Of a stretch of 29,502 nt of DNA, positions 7,908 through 15,075 are shown piece by piece. Where the stretch lies: IMG/VR virus record IMGVR_UViG_3300031257_000005, positions 1-29,502 of that record. One strand, 5' to 3'. The notes under the pieces are model-generated. The model was not told the DNA's origin. It saw only the letters and a program-made list of their open reading frames with translations, and did not search any database. The first letter of the stretch is position 1. Each line of letters begins with the position of its first letter. The position numbers were made by a program, and so were the translations under genes. The stretch comes from a virus.

Positions 7908-8807
7908 ATGGCTTATACAATTACAGCTGATATTGCTCGTATGATAGAAGCTGGTCAAAAAGAGGTATTTACAAAGAATTTTATGTCAATGCCTCCAGAA
8001 TGGCCCGGATATTCTACAAGGAAAACAGCTAACAAATATACAGAATCTTACGATTCTATGGGTAATTTACAAGAAGCTAGAGTAAAACCGGAGGGTGGAC
8101 CTATAGACTATGGTAAAATTACTCAGGCATACCAGACAAAAATTACAAATCAAACTATAGCTAATGGATTCGCGCATTCATTTGAGGCTATAAGATATGA
8201 CTTATATAATGTTGTTAATAGCGCGAAAGCCAAGGAATTGGCACGTACCATGAGAGAATTTGAAGAAGAGACAATGATTTATTGGTTTGATAATGCTACA
8301 AGTGTGAATCTTGCAGATGGACAACCATTAGCATCTAATTCACATCCGCTTGCTAATGTAGCAGGTGTATTTAATGATACATATGCAACTGCCAGTGATA
8401 TTGCAGACCCATCAAGTCATGAAACTATGATTAATATGTTTTATGATTTTAAGAACCATCAAGGTGGTCCAATGGCTTGCAATCCTACAGATGCGTTTAC
8501 ACATTATGTTAATCAGTTAACCATTGAAAAAATATATGGTAGTAAGAATCAGGCAATGGAATTTAGTAACACTAAAAATGTATTGCCTATGCTAAGATGG
8601 CATTATTCGCATTACGCTAGTAGTAAAACTGCCTGGATGATGTGGGATAATAAGTATGACCATATACTTGCTCAATGGAACATGAAGACAGTTATGGAGC
8701 ATGACAAGGACTTAATTTGGACTAAAAATATGTATTTCAATTCTATGGCAATTTACAATAGTGGTTGTCTCCCGAACGTTGGGATCGTTTATAATGCGGG
8801 CGTGTGA
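7908..8807 (+). CDS. major capsid protein (HK97-fold, Mu gpT-like)
   Basis: A 299-residue protein that follows scaffold and a small virion gene, the usual place for the major capsid protein. The N-terminus 'ITADIARMIEAGQKEVFTKNF' and the internal 'DGQPLASNSHPLAN' (the 'G..L.S..HP' signature), then 'GPMACNPTDAF' and a C-terminal 'WTKNMYFNSMAIYNSG', resemble Mu-type gpT and related HK97-fold shells. It would polymerise into the capsid around the scaffold. The strong TAAGGAGG site (7893-7900) fits high expression. No N-terminal cleavage site or protease gene is apparent in the window. Confidence 0.8.
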   Translation: MAYTITADIARMIEAGQKEVFTKNFMSMPPEWPGYSTRKTANKYTESYDSMGNLQEARVKPEGGPIDYGKITQAYQTKITNQTIANGFAHSFEAIRYDLYNVVNSAKAKELARTMREFEEETMIYWFDNATSVNLADGQPLASNSHPLANVAGVFNDTYATASDIADPSSHETMINMFYDFKNHQGGPMACNPTDAFTHYVNQLTIEKIYGSKNQAMEFSNTKNVLPMLRWHYSHYASSKTAWMMWDNKYDHILAQWNMKTVMEHDKDLIWTKNMYFNSMAIYNSGCLPNVGIVYNAGV

Positions 8808-8863
8808 TAATGCGGGTTACAGCGTTTTTATAATTTGAAATGCTAAGGTTAAAAGCAAAAATA

Positions 8864-8892
8864 TTGACATATTTATTCCATAGTAATATAAT
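8864..8892 (+). promoter_or_regulatory. consensus SigA (sigma-70) promoter of the Rha-type gene
   Basis: TTGACA at 8864-8869 and TATAAT at 8887-8892 are separated by exactly 17 bases, a perfect match to the housekeeping consensus. Transcription would start near 8899, before the ribosome binding site AAGGTGGG (8909-8916). This is the best promoter in the window and serves an accessory gene inside the late operon. Confidence 0.9.
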
Positions 8893-8907
8893 AGAATAAA
8901 TATTCTA
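8892..8907. promoter_or_regulatory. candidate operator: inverted repeat at the promoter start site
   Basis: TAGAATA and TATTCTA form perfect 7-base arms around a 2-base centre, overlapping the last base of the -10 box and the likely transcription start. A further TTTATTC at 8872-8878 in the spacer resembles a half-site. A dimeric repressor binding here would block the promoter. Which protein binds is unknown; a prophage repressor or the Rha-type protein itself are candidates. Confidence 0.5.
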
Positions 8908-8922
8908 AAAGGTGGGATAAAT

Positions 8923-9648
8923 ATGTCAAAATTAGTATTATTAGATAATAATGAACCATTAACAACAAGTTTAATTGTTTCGGAAGAGTTAAAAAGAACT
9001 CATAAAAGTATTACAAATTTATGCAAAACGTATGAAAATTCTTTTAAAAAATTCGGAACTTTTAGAATTTCAAATTCTAAAAGTAAAGGAGGAAGACCAG
9101 AAAAATTTTATTATCTTAATGAACAACAATTGACATTTTTAATTATGATGTTGAGAGTTAAGAAAAATGAAAATGATAAGGTTTTAGAATTTAAAGAAAA
9201 AATAACTAAAGAATTTCATAAAATGAAAAAATGGATACTTGAACAGAAAACTCTTAAAGCTAATGAAGAGTATCAGAAAGAAAGAAAAAAATCTAAAATT
9301 GGAAGAAGAAAAGAAACAGATGTTATTAAAACATTTATAGAGTATGCGAAGAAACAGGGTAGCAAATCAGCAGAAAAATACTATATAAGTATTAGCACTA
9401 TGGAAAATAAAGCATTTTTCATTTTAAAAGAAAAGTTTAAAAATGTTAGAGAAATACTTAATATTACACAACTAACCAAAATAATGTATGCTGATATAGT
9501 TGTAAGGCAAGCGTTATTAGAGGGAATGTCAAAGAATATGAAATACAAAGAAATATATCAGTTAGCGAAAGAAAGGGTATTAATGGCAGCCTCCTCGATA
9601 GGTATGGAGGAAATACCATTAATCGGATCCATAGAAATATCCAATTGA
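8923..9648 (+). CDS. Rha-family phage regulatory protein
   Basis: This 241-residue protein starts with a Rha-like domain (about 1-100): 'TSLIVSEELKRTHKSITNLC' then 'GGRPEKFYYLNEQQLTFLIM', the typical Rha 'r.HK.v...I...... GR....Y.l......l.' pattern. Rha proteins are prophage regulators that interfere with infection of hosts lacking certain factors, or act like antirepressors. The C-terminal half (about 125-225) is homologous to that of the AntA-type protein at 229-969 ('KNVREIL', 'ADIVVRQALLEGM', 'MKYKEIYQLAKER'). It has its own consensus promoter and AAGGTGGG site and interrupts the structural genes. It is noticeably more AT- and Lys-rich than its neighbours, which suggests separate acquisition. 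Confidence 0.8.
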   Translation: MSKLVLLDNNEPLTTSLIVSEELKRTHKSITNLCKTYENSFKKFGTFRISNSKSKGGRPEKFYYLNEQQLTFLIMMLRVKKNENDKVLEFKEKITKEFHKMKKWILEQKTLKANEEYQKERKKSKIGRRKETDVIKTFIEYAKKQGSKSAEKYYISISTMENKAFFILKEKFKNVREILNITQLTKIMYADIVVRQALLEGMSKNMKYKEIYQLAKERVLMAASSIGMEEIPLIGSIEISN

Positions 9649-9674
9649 GAAAAGGCATATAAGGGGGTGTAGAT

Positions 9675-10172
9675 ATGCCAGGACCTAGAAATGTATTAGG
9701 CAGTTCAAATTCAACAACTTATTCGGGTGGCAAAATGAAAGTAATCGATCCAAATGGTATGTCTTATCTAAGGCATAAATACGAAAAGATTACACTTTCA
9801 TCTGATGGCGCAGACATAAGCACAGCTAGCAAATGGGGTATTTCAGATATTACAAGAAGTGGAAACACAACAGATTTTACATTATCATTAGCTGCTCCAG
9901 AAGCAGGCTGTGAAAAAACAATTATGAATAGAACTACAGCAGCATCTACACTGTATACTTCCATTGATGTTGATTCCAGTGGCCTTGGAATCAGAGTAAA
10001 TGAAAGTTCAGATGGTAGATATGTTAAATTTAGTTCTCTGGGAACTAGATTCCAATCAATCACTCTTATTGGTTTAACTTCATTGTTATGGGGGGTTAAA
10101 TGCATAAATTCAACTATAGGTGTATGGAATGCAGCAACAGGAATAAGAGTAACCACTGCAAGTTCTGGTTAA
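9675..10172 (+). CDS. unknown structural-region protein (165 residues)
   Basis: The family is not recognised. The protein is small, Ser/Thr/Gly-rich and probably beta-structured ('GADISTASKWGISDITRSGN', 'TTAASTLYTSIDVDSSGLGI', 'GIRVTTASSG'). It has no charged coiled coil and no membrane helix. GGGGGTG at 9663-9669 lies 5 bases before the ATG. It sits between the Rha-type gene and a strong terminator, downstream of the capsid gene, so a small virion or head-tail protein is the likely class. It shares a hydrophobic '(L/A)(L/V)WG' element near the C-terminus with the protein encoded at 10238-10576, but this is too short to call homology. Confidence 0.5.
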   Translation: MPGPRNVLGSSNSTTYSGGKMKVIDPNGMSYLRHKYEKITLSSDGADISTASKWGISDITRSGNTTDFTLSLAAPEAGCEKTIMNRTTAASTLYTSIDVDSSGLGIRVNESSDGRYVKFSSLGTRFQSITLIGLTSLLWGVKCINSTIGVWNAATGIRVTTASSG

Positions 10173-10184
10173 AAATATAAAAAT

Positions 10185-10221
10185 AAAAAGGGAAATGGCT
10201 ATCTGGTCTTTTCCCTTTTTT
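10185..10221 (+). terminator. intrinsic terminator inside the late gene block
   Basis: AAAAAGGGAAA (10185-10195) pairs perfectly with TTTCCCTTTTT (10210-10220) around a 14-base loop and runs into T at 10221. It directly follows a structural gene, and the next gene's ribosome binding site starts only 4 bases later, with no promoter between. It should lower expression of downstream tail genes relative to the head genes, unless antitermination occurs. Confidence 0.85.
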
Positions 10222-10237
10222 GATAGGAGGAATTTTA

Positions 10238-10576
10238 ATGTATGAACATCCAATAGGTACATTCAGGACTGTTAAACACATTGTGTCTAAAATAGTGAGT
10301 ACAGACTCAACATCTGTTGATAGTACTTCTATAGGTTCCACAGTTTTAGGGTCTATAATTGGAAGAGCATTAGGACAAAATTTTGATTTATCAATAAAAG
10401 CAATTGGCGGACTATGCCATATGACAATAGATTCAACAGTAAATCCGACTACTGATAGTCTTAGATTATCTACTGAATATTATTTAAATTTAAAATGTAA
10501 GACAGGTGTTAGACTGTATGGGGCTTCTACAGCTGTTGGTGTTAATGCCTTAGTATGGGGATATAATAGAGATTAG
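10238..10576 (+). CDS. unknown small structural-region protein (112 residues)
   Basis: The family is not recognised. A compact protein with a Ser/Thr/Asp-rich N-terminal part ('STDSTSVDSTSIGSTVLGSI') and a beta-like C-terminal part ('EYYLNLKCKTGVRLYGAST', 'VWGYNRD'). AGGAGG at 10225-10230 gives 7 bases to the ATG at 10238; an in-frame TTG at 10220 lies in the terminator and is rejected. It follows the terminator at 10185-10221 and precedes the connector gene, so it is probably a minor virion component. Confidence 0.5.
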   Translation: MYEHPIGTFRTVKHIVSKIVSTDSTSVDSTSIGSTVLGSIIGRALGQNFDLSIKAIGGLCHMTIDSTVNPTTDSLRLSTEYYLNLKCKTGVRLYGASTAVGVNALVWGYNRD

Positions 10577-10587
10577 GAGGGGTACGT

Positions 10588-11235
10588 ATGAATAAGAGTA
10601 TATCAAGCATCATATCTTATGTAAATGAAGTGCTTCCTAATGCTGTTCAGTCCACAACTTTAAATACGTTCATAGACGAAATAGTAAGAACAGTTAAACA
10701 CTATACTCCAAATATAGCAGTATGGTCAACTCAAACAGTAGCAGACCAACAAGCTTATACTTTGCCTGACCATATAAATGTTAGAGATATAATATCTATG
10801 CATATAAGTAATACAACATATAACGCTACAACTCTTGTTACTTCCACTTTAGACTGGAATCCTTATAGATTTGTAGGCTATGAAGACAGGGAAAAAGGAT
10901 TAGCATATTTTAGAGCCACAACCGTAGGTAGCTCAGCAGAGAGAATATGTTTAAGCCCAATTCCAGATGATGTTGTATATATGAAAACTATGTATTGGGG
11001 TTCACCCCAGACATCAGAAAGCACAGATATTATAAAAAATGATTATATGGTAGATTATATTCAAAATAAATTATTGGCTATGATAGCTAAAACCGGAACA
11101 TATCCCAGAATAGATTTAGCTAATAACTATGAGTTAGAAGCTATGCAAAATTTAACCAGGTTAAAGCTGGAAAGAAAAAAGGTGGAAAGAGAATTAAAAG
11201 AACGATTCAAGGGTTATAAGGATTGGTGGTGTTAA
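10588..11235 (+). CDS. head-tail connector / head completion adaptor
   Basis: A 215-residue protein of the kind that closes the portal after packaging (P22 gp4 / T7 gp11 type). It begins with 'LNTFIDEIVRTVKHY', contains 'QTVADQQAYTLPDHINVRDI', 'ICLSPIPDD' and 'MKTMYWGSPQ', and ends in a helical basic segment 'MQNLTRLKLERKKVERELKE'. The 'DQ.aYtLP....v..i' and 'l.P.P' patterns are typical of this adaptor group. GGAGG at 10576-10580 merges directly into a GGGTACGT word that ends just before the ATG. The downstream hub gene starts 2 bases after the stop. Confidence is moderate to good from motifs plus position. Confidence 0.7.
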   Translation: MNKSISSIISYVNEVLPNAVQSTTLNTFIDEIVRTVKHYTPNIAVWSTQTVADQQAYTLPDHINVRDIISMHISNTTYNATTLVTSTLDWNPYRFVGYEDREKGLAYFRATTVGSSAERICLSPIPDDVVYMKTMYWGSPQTSESTDIIKNDYMVDYIQNKLLAMIAKTGTYPRIDLANNYELEAMQNLTRLKLERKKVERELKERFKGYKDWWC

Positions 11236-11237
11236 AT

Positions 11238-12746
11238 ATGGCATTTTGGAATAATGTAAGCGCAAGAAGACAAATGCTTGTACAATTGTTTGGGAAAGGC
11301 CTTAACACTGAGGAACCAACTAAAATTAATATAGATGAATTAACTGATTGCCTTAATGTATCTTGCGACGATTATCCGGTAATACGTACCCGGAATGATA
11401 GGGTATGGCAGGATGTCGATAGCTTAACTACTCCAAGGGGCTTGGGATCGAGAGGTACTTCTCAAATGCATGCTTTAGCAGATGCTAGTTGGGTTTATAG
11501 AACTTTAGCTTCTACAGCTTGGACACCTATTGCAAACTATGTAGGGACTACCAATACAGTACAGGCTAGTTTTCATGAATTCCATACATATGCACTTACT
11601 ACTGACAATACAACCGGTTCAAGATTGACATATACTATAGGCGCATTTATTAATAGTTCTAATTACCAGAATGGGTATTGGTCGGAAGATTCGACATTCG
11701 GATTATTTACCACATCATATGCGGAACCCTCCAGTGGGTCAACATATACTAATTATCCACCGCAATCAAATATAATGGCGGTTCATAGATATAGAGTGTA
11801 TGGAATGGACCATGATTTAAGGACATTGAGATTTTCTGAATTGGGAAATCCGTTATGGTATAAAGCTGAAAATTATCTTGATATAACAGAAATGAAAGGC
11901 AGTGCCCAGGCTATGTGTGCTTTTTCAGACCACATAATAGTGTGGGGTGAACACTCCATGCATGAGCTATATGGCGAATCCAATTTTAATTTTGAACTTG
12001 TGAATGTATCAAACACCATAGGTTGTGTGGGTCCGTATGCCTGGACCGAATGTGATAGTAGATTGTACTGGGTAGATTATAATGGGATATACATGTATAC
12101 AGGTGGAAAACCCAATCTAATTGGTGTAAAAGCCAGAAAATATTTTAATGGCATTAACTGGGATGTTAGGAAATTAATAGCCTGTGGAAGTTATAAAGAA
12201 AAATTATATATTAATATTCCATATGGAACTACATACAATAATAAAATCATAGTAATAGACACCAGAGGTATTCTTGAAGGTCGAGACCTTGTTACTATTG
12301 AAGATGGAAATATACAGAGTTTTTGTAGCATAGCTGATAAATTGTATGCTCTGCATAATGATGGCCGAATATGGGATATGAGGTCTACTCAAAAAACAGG
12401 AAAAGATAATTCCACAGCAATTAGCTGGAGCTTTGAAACTAAACCAATGACAGATGAAGGATTGAATGTTAAATCAGCTGTTAGAGAAGTATGGATAGAA
12501 CATCAGGGTTCAGCATCAACAGAAATGACAGTTAAGTATACGACTAATAGTCATAGCACAACATATAGCGCTTTCATGACTACTGCTGATTTTACCCATA
12601 CGAGTGATATAAGGGTCGATAGGAAAATATGTGCTTATAATCAATTACAAGGTATAAGGTATGTTAAATGGCAATTTAAAGGCACAGGCCATAAAAAAAT
12701 ACTAGGTCTTCATGCAGAATTGATGACTTATGGAAATCAAGATTAG
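11238..12746 (+). CDS. tail hub / DNA-stabilisation protein (P22 gp10-like)
   Basis: A 502-residue protein with the features of the P22 gp10-type hub, which stacks under the connector and helps retain packaged DNA. The N-terminus 'FGKGLNTEEPTKINIDELTD' followed by 'CLNVSCDDYPVIRTR' is the usual opening ('G.N...p..i.....~c.N'). The rest is a repetitive beta-propeller-like series: 'ALADASWVYRTL', 'HRYRVYGMDHDLRTLRFSEL', 'DHIIVWGEHSMHELYG', 'RLYWVDYNGIYMYTGGKP', 'KLYALHNDGRIWDM'. The ATG at 11238 follows GGTGGTG (11225-11231); an in-frame TTG at 11223 overlaps the connector gene. A T7 gp12-type nozzle is the main alternative. Confidence 0.7.
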   Translation: MAFWNNVSARRQMLVQLFGKGLNTEEPTKINIDELTDCLNVSCDDYPVIRTRNDRVWQDVDSLTTPRGLGSRGTSQMHALADASWVYRTLASTAWTPIANYVGTTNTVQASFHEFHTYALTTDNTTGSRLTYTIGAFINSSNYQNGYWSEDSTFGLFTTSYAEPSSGSTYTNYPPQSNIMAVHRYRVYGMDHDLRTLRFSELGNPLWYKAENYLDITEMKGSAQAMCAFSDHIIVWGEHSMHELYGESNFNFELVNVSNTIGCVGPYAWTECDSRLYWVDYNGIYMYTGGKPNLIGVKARKYFNGINWDVRKLIACGSYKEKLYINIPYGTTYNNKIIVIDTRGILEGRDLVTIEDGNIQSFCSIADKLYALHNDGRIWDMRSTQKTGKDNSTAISWSFETKPMTDEGLNVKSAVREVWIEHQGSASTEMTVKYTTNSHSTTYSAFMTTADFTHTSDIRVDRKICAYNQLQGIRYVKWQFKGTGHKKILGLHAELMTYGNQD

Positions 12747-12758
12747 GAGGTGGCTGGA

Positions 12759-14768
12759 ATGAATTGGGGAAGCAATACAATACTGGATAAAGACTATAGT
12801 TTTGATGTAGATGGATTTATTCGCCTACGAAAAGATTTAAACTATCATTTAAGCCATCTAGATTCCCAGAATGTAGAGCGATTATTTACAAACCAAACAG
12901 AAATTAGATCGGAAAATGGTTTAACTGAGATTAACGGACCCCTCCTTAATATGTATGATACGGGGGGTACGTTAAGATTAAGAGCTGGCTATGATACAAA
13001 TGCTAATGAATTTGTATTTAATTTGTTTAATCAAGCTGGTAATCCAACTATAGATTTAAGCGATACCGGAGATGCACTTGTTTATAATCTTCATACATCA
13101 CAAGACGTATACGTTGGAAGAAGAGTATTTGTTGATTGGGATAGTACTCAGGTTAGCACTGATATCTATACAACAGGATTCCCATATCAAGGAGGATTAT
13201 TCTTACGTACCCCTACAACGGATTTTCCTGTATCTGGTGAAAGGCATATGATTGGACATGTTATTGCAGCTAGAGTTATGAATCCTGGTACAACTGTTCC
13301 AGCTTCTACAATATGGCCATATACTCATTCTATGCGTACTCATTCATCAGGTGTAATGAGTCTTACAGCTAATTTATGGAATCAGCTTATAGCTTATGGA
13401 GAAATGCAGGACCCCACTGCAACTACAGGTAAATCTACAGATAGTCTACAATTAGTATCTTACCCAGGACTTATGTATGTGAATGTTTCTATTTATACTT
13501 CACAGGTTAATAGTACTTTATTACAAGCTTTATATCTTGGACCTGCCAATACACGAGAGATATATGTTGGACCAAAATATTCATCAAATAGAATGGCAGT
13601 AGAAGGGACTCAGAGATACTATAAAGCTAAAGATGATTTAATTTATTTTTATGAGCGAAATATAAGACAATTTGATGAAGGTCATAGTACAGATTGGGTC
13701 GCAATATCAGCTAATGCTAACGTTGGATATACATTTAGAAATACAATTTCTAAAGTAAGGCCATACGTTAGAAATTCCACAACAGGAACAGGCTATATAT
13801 ATATGATTTTATCAACCTCCGAGGGGTTAATACCATTTGATGCATTATCTTTTAATGATGGCTCAGCAGTTTCAACAGATGATGATTTTTTTGTATGGTC
13901 ATTTTATATAGAAAATTCTACAAATTATAATTCATCAGGACCATTTATCAGAATAGGCAATAATTCAGCTAATCATGTTGAGTTTAGACCTGTTGATATA
14001 AAGCCTATTGTAGATGGCTGGAATTATTATTGTTTTAAATTCACGCAAAAAAGAGGAATAACTGGAGCACCAAATTTAAATGCAGCGGCCTACATATATA
14101 CCGGTTTCCAACTTGATGGCGCAGCTTCCACAAATGATACATTACTTTTAAACAATTTTATTGGAGTTATCAGAAAAGATCCAAATAATTCAACAAGCCC
14201 ACTTTGTATGCAAAAATATGATAGATATGCTTTAGCGTGGGATGCTGTTGGATATTCGTTAAATAATACCGAAGTAGTTGTTCATGATACTGAACTTTCA
14301 GAACTATCATTAACACATTTTTATCCTTATAATTCTATTGCAATGACATATTTTAATCGGCAGCACAGAGATAATCTATCAATGTATTTAAAATTTATAT
14401 TGGCATCCACTGAATATTCGGGTCCGTTAATTGGTCAATATTTTGATACTGGAAATTATTGGTATGCTTTAATGAATCAGGCAAATATACAATTATATGT
14501 AGAATATAATAGTTCTTCATACTTAGGAATAACTAAAGCACTCACAGATTATCCAACATACTATTCGGAATGTGAATTATGGGTTAATAGGTCGCATACG
14601 GGGTACGTGGATATTAATTTTAGAAATAATAATTTATATGGTAGCCTCGAGGGCTATTTGCCAAGCGCATGGTATTATCAGAGAGAAAACATTAACTTAG
14701 GAAATGCCAGTTCTACAAATTCCGAATATCGAGTATTGGATTTGGAGGTGCGAAGCTATGATAAATAA
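12759..14768 (+). CDS. tail fibre / receptor-binding protein
   Basis: A 669-residue protein. The N-terminal 100 residues ('ILDKDYSFDVDGFIRLRKDL', 'NGPLLNMYDTGGTLRLRAGY', 'FNLFNQAGNPTIDLSDTGD') look like a virion-attachment part with short beta repeats. The middle and C-terminal parts are beta-rich with jelly-roll-like segments ('DDFFVWSFYIENSTNY', 'YYCFKFTQKRG', 'LEGYLPSAWYYQRENINLGN'), compatible with laminin-G or lectin-type carbohydrate binding. No enzymatic signature is seen. The ATG at 12759 is chosen because AGGAGG is at 12745-12750; a GTG at 12750 overlaps that site. It probably recognises a host surface glycan (inference). Confidence 0.65.
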   Translation: MNWGSNTILDKDYSFDVDGFIRLRKDLNYHLSHLDSQNVERLFTNQTEIRSENGLTEINGPLLNMYDTGGTLRLRAGYDTNANEFVFNLFNQAGNPTIDLSDTGDALVYNLHTSQDVYVGRRVFVDWDSTQVSTDIYTTGFPYQGGLFLRTPTTDFPVSGERHMIGHVIAARVMNPGTTVPASTIWPYTHSMRTHSSGVMSLTANLWNQLIAYGEMQDPTATTGKSTDSLQLVSYPGLMYVNVSIYTSQVNSTLLQALYLGPANTREIYVGPKYSSNRMAVEGTQRYYKAKDDLIYFYERNIRQFDEGHSTDWVAISANANVGYTFRNTISKVRPYVRNSTTGTGYIYMILSTSEGLIPFDALSFNDGSAVSTDDDFFVWSFYIENSTNYNSSGPFIRIGNNSANHVEFRPVDIKPIVDGWNYYCFKFTQKRGITGAPNLNAAAYIYTGFQLDGAASTNDTLLLNNFIGVIRKDPNNSTSPLCMQKYDRYALAWDAVGYSLNNTEVVVHDTELSELSLTHFYPYNSIAMTYFNRQHRDNLSMYLKFILASTEYSGPLIGQYFDTGNYWYALMNQANIQLYVEYNSSSYLGITKALTDYPTYYSECELWVNRSHTGYVDINFRNNNLYGSLEGYLPSAWYYQRENINLGNASSTNSEYRVLDLEVRSYDK

Positions 14769-15075
14769 ATCCAAAGAAGAACATGCTAAATTAATTGAAA
14801 AAAGAAAAGAACTTATAGAAAGTAAAAGACGAATGCGCTTTCCTAAATGGACTATTGATGAATTAAAATTTATATATGGTATTGATGAAAATAATAAGAA
14901 ACATCCAATAAATAAAATGACTATAAACAATAAAGAATTTATTCCTAAGGATATAAAAGCAAGAAAAATTAAAGTAGAGGAGGTAAAGAGTAATGGCAAA
15001 CGAATTAGTACCGACCCCAACACAGCAACCAATACAAGCAAACCAGACGACACAAACAGAACTACCATCAAATGA
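14758..15075 (+). CDS. small basic protein between fibre and internal virion genes
   Basis: A 105-residue, highly charged protein (N-terminal 'KSKEEHAKLIEKRKELIESK', then 'RMRFPKWTIDELKFIYG'), family not recognised. GGAGGTG at 14744-14750 is 7 bases before the ATG at 14758. It overlaps the fibre gene by 11 bases and the next gene by 83 bases in another frame, which is unusually long for this genome. A leading ATG at 14704 inside the fibre gene lacks a ribosome binding site. The overlapped tail is Thr/Asn/Asp-rich, so the functional part may end before it. It could be a fibre chaperone or a linker protein; nothing proves this. Confidence 0.5.
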   Translation: MINKSKEEHAKLIEKRKELIESKRRMRFPKWTIDELKFIYGIDENNKKHPINKMTINNKEFIPKDIKARKIKVEEVKSNGKRISTDPNTATNTSKPDDTNRTTIK

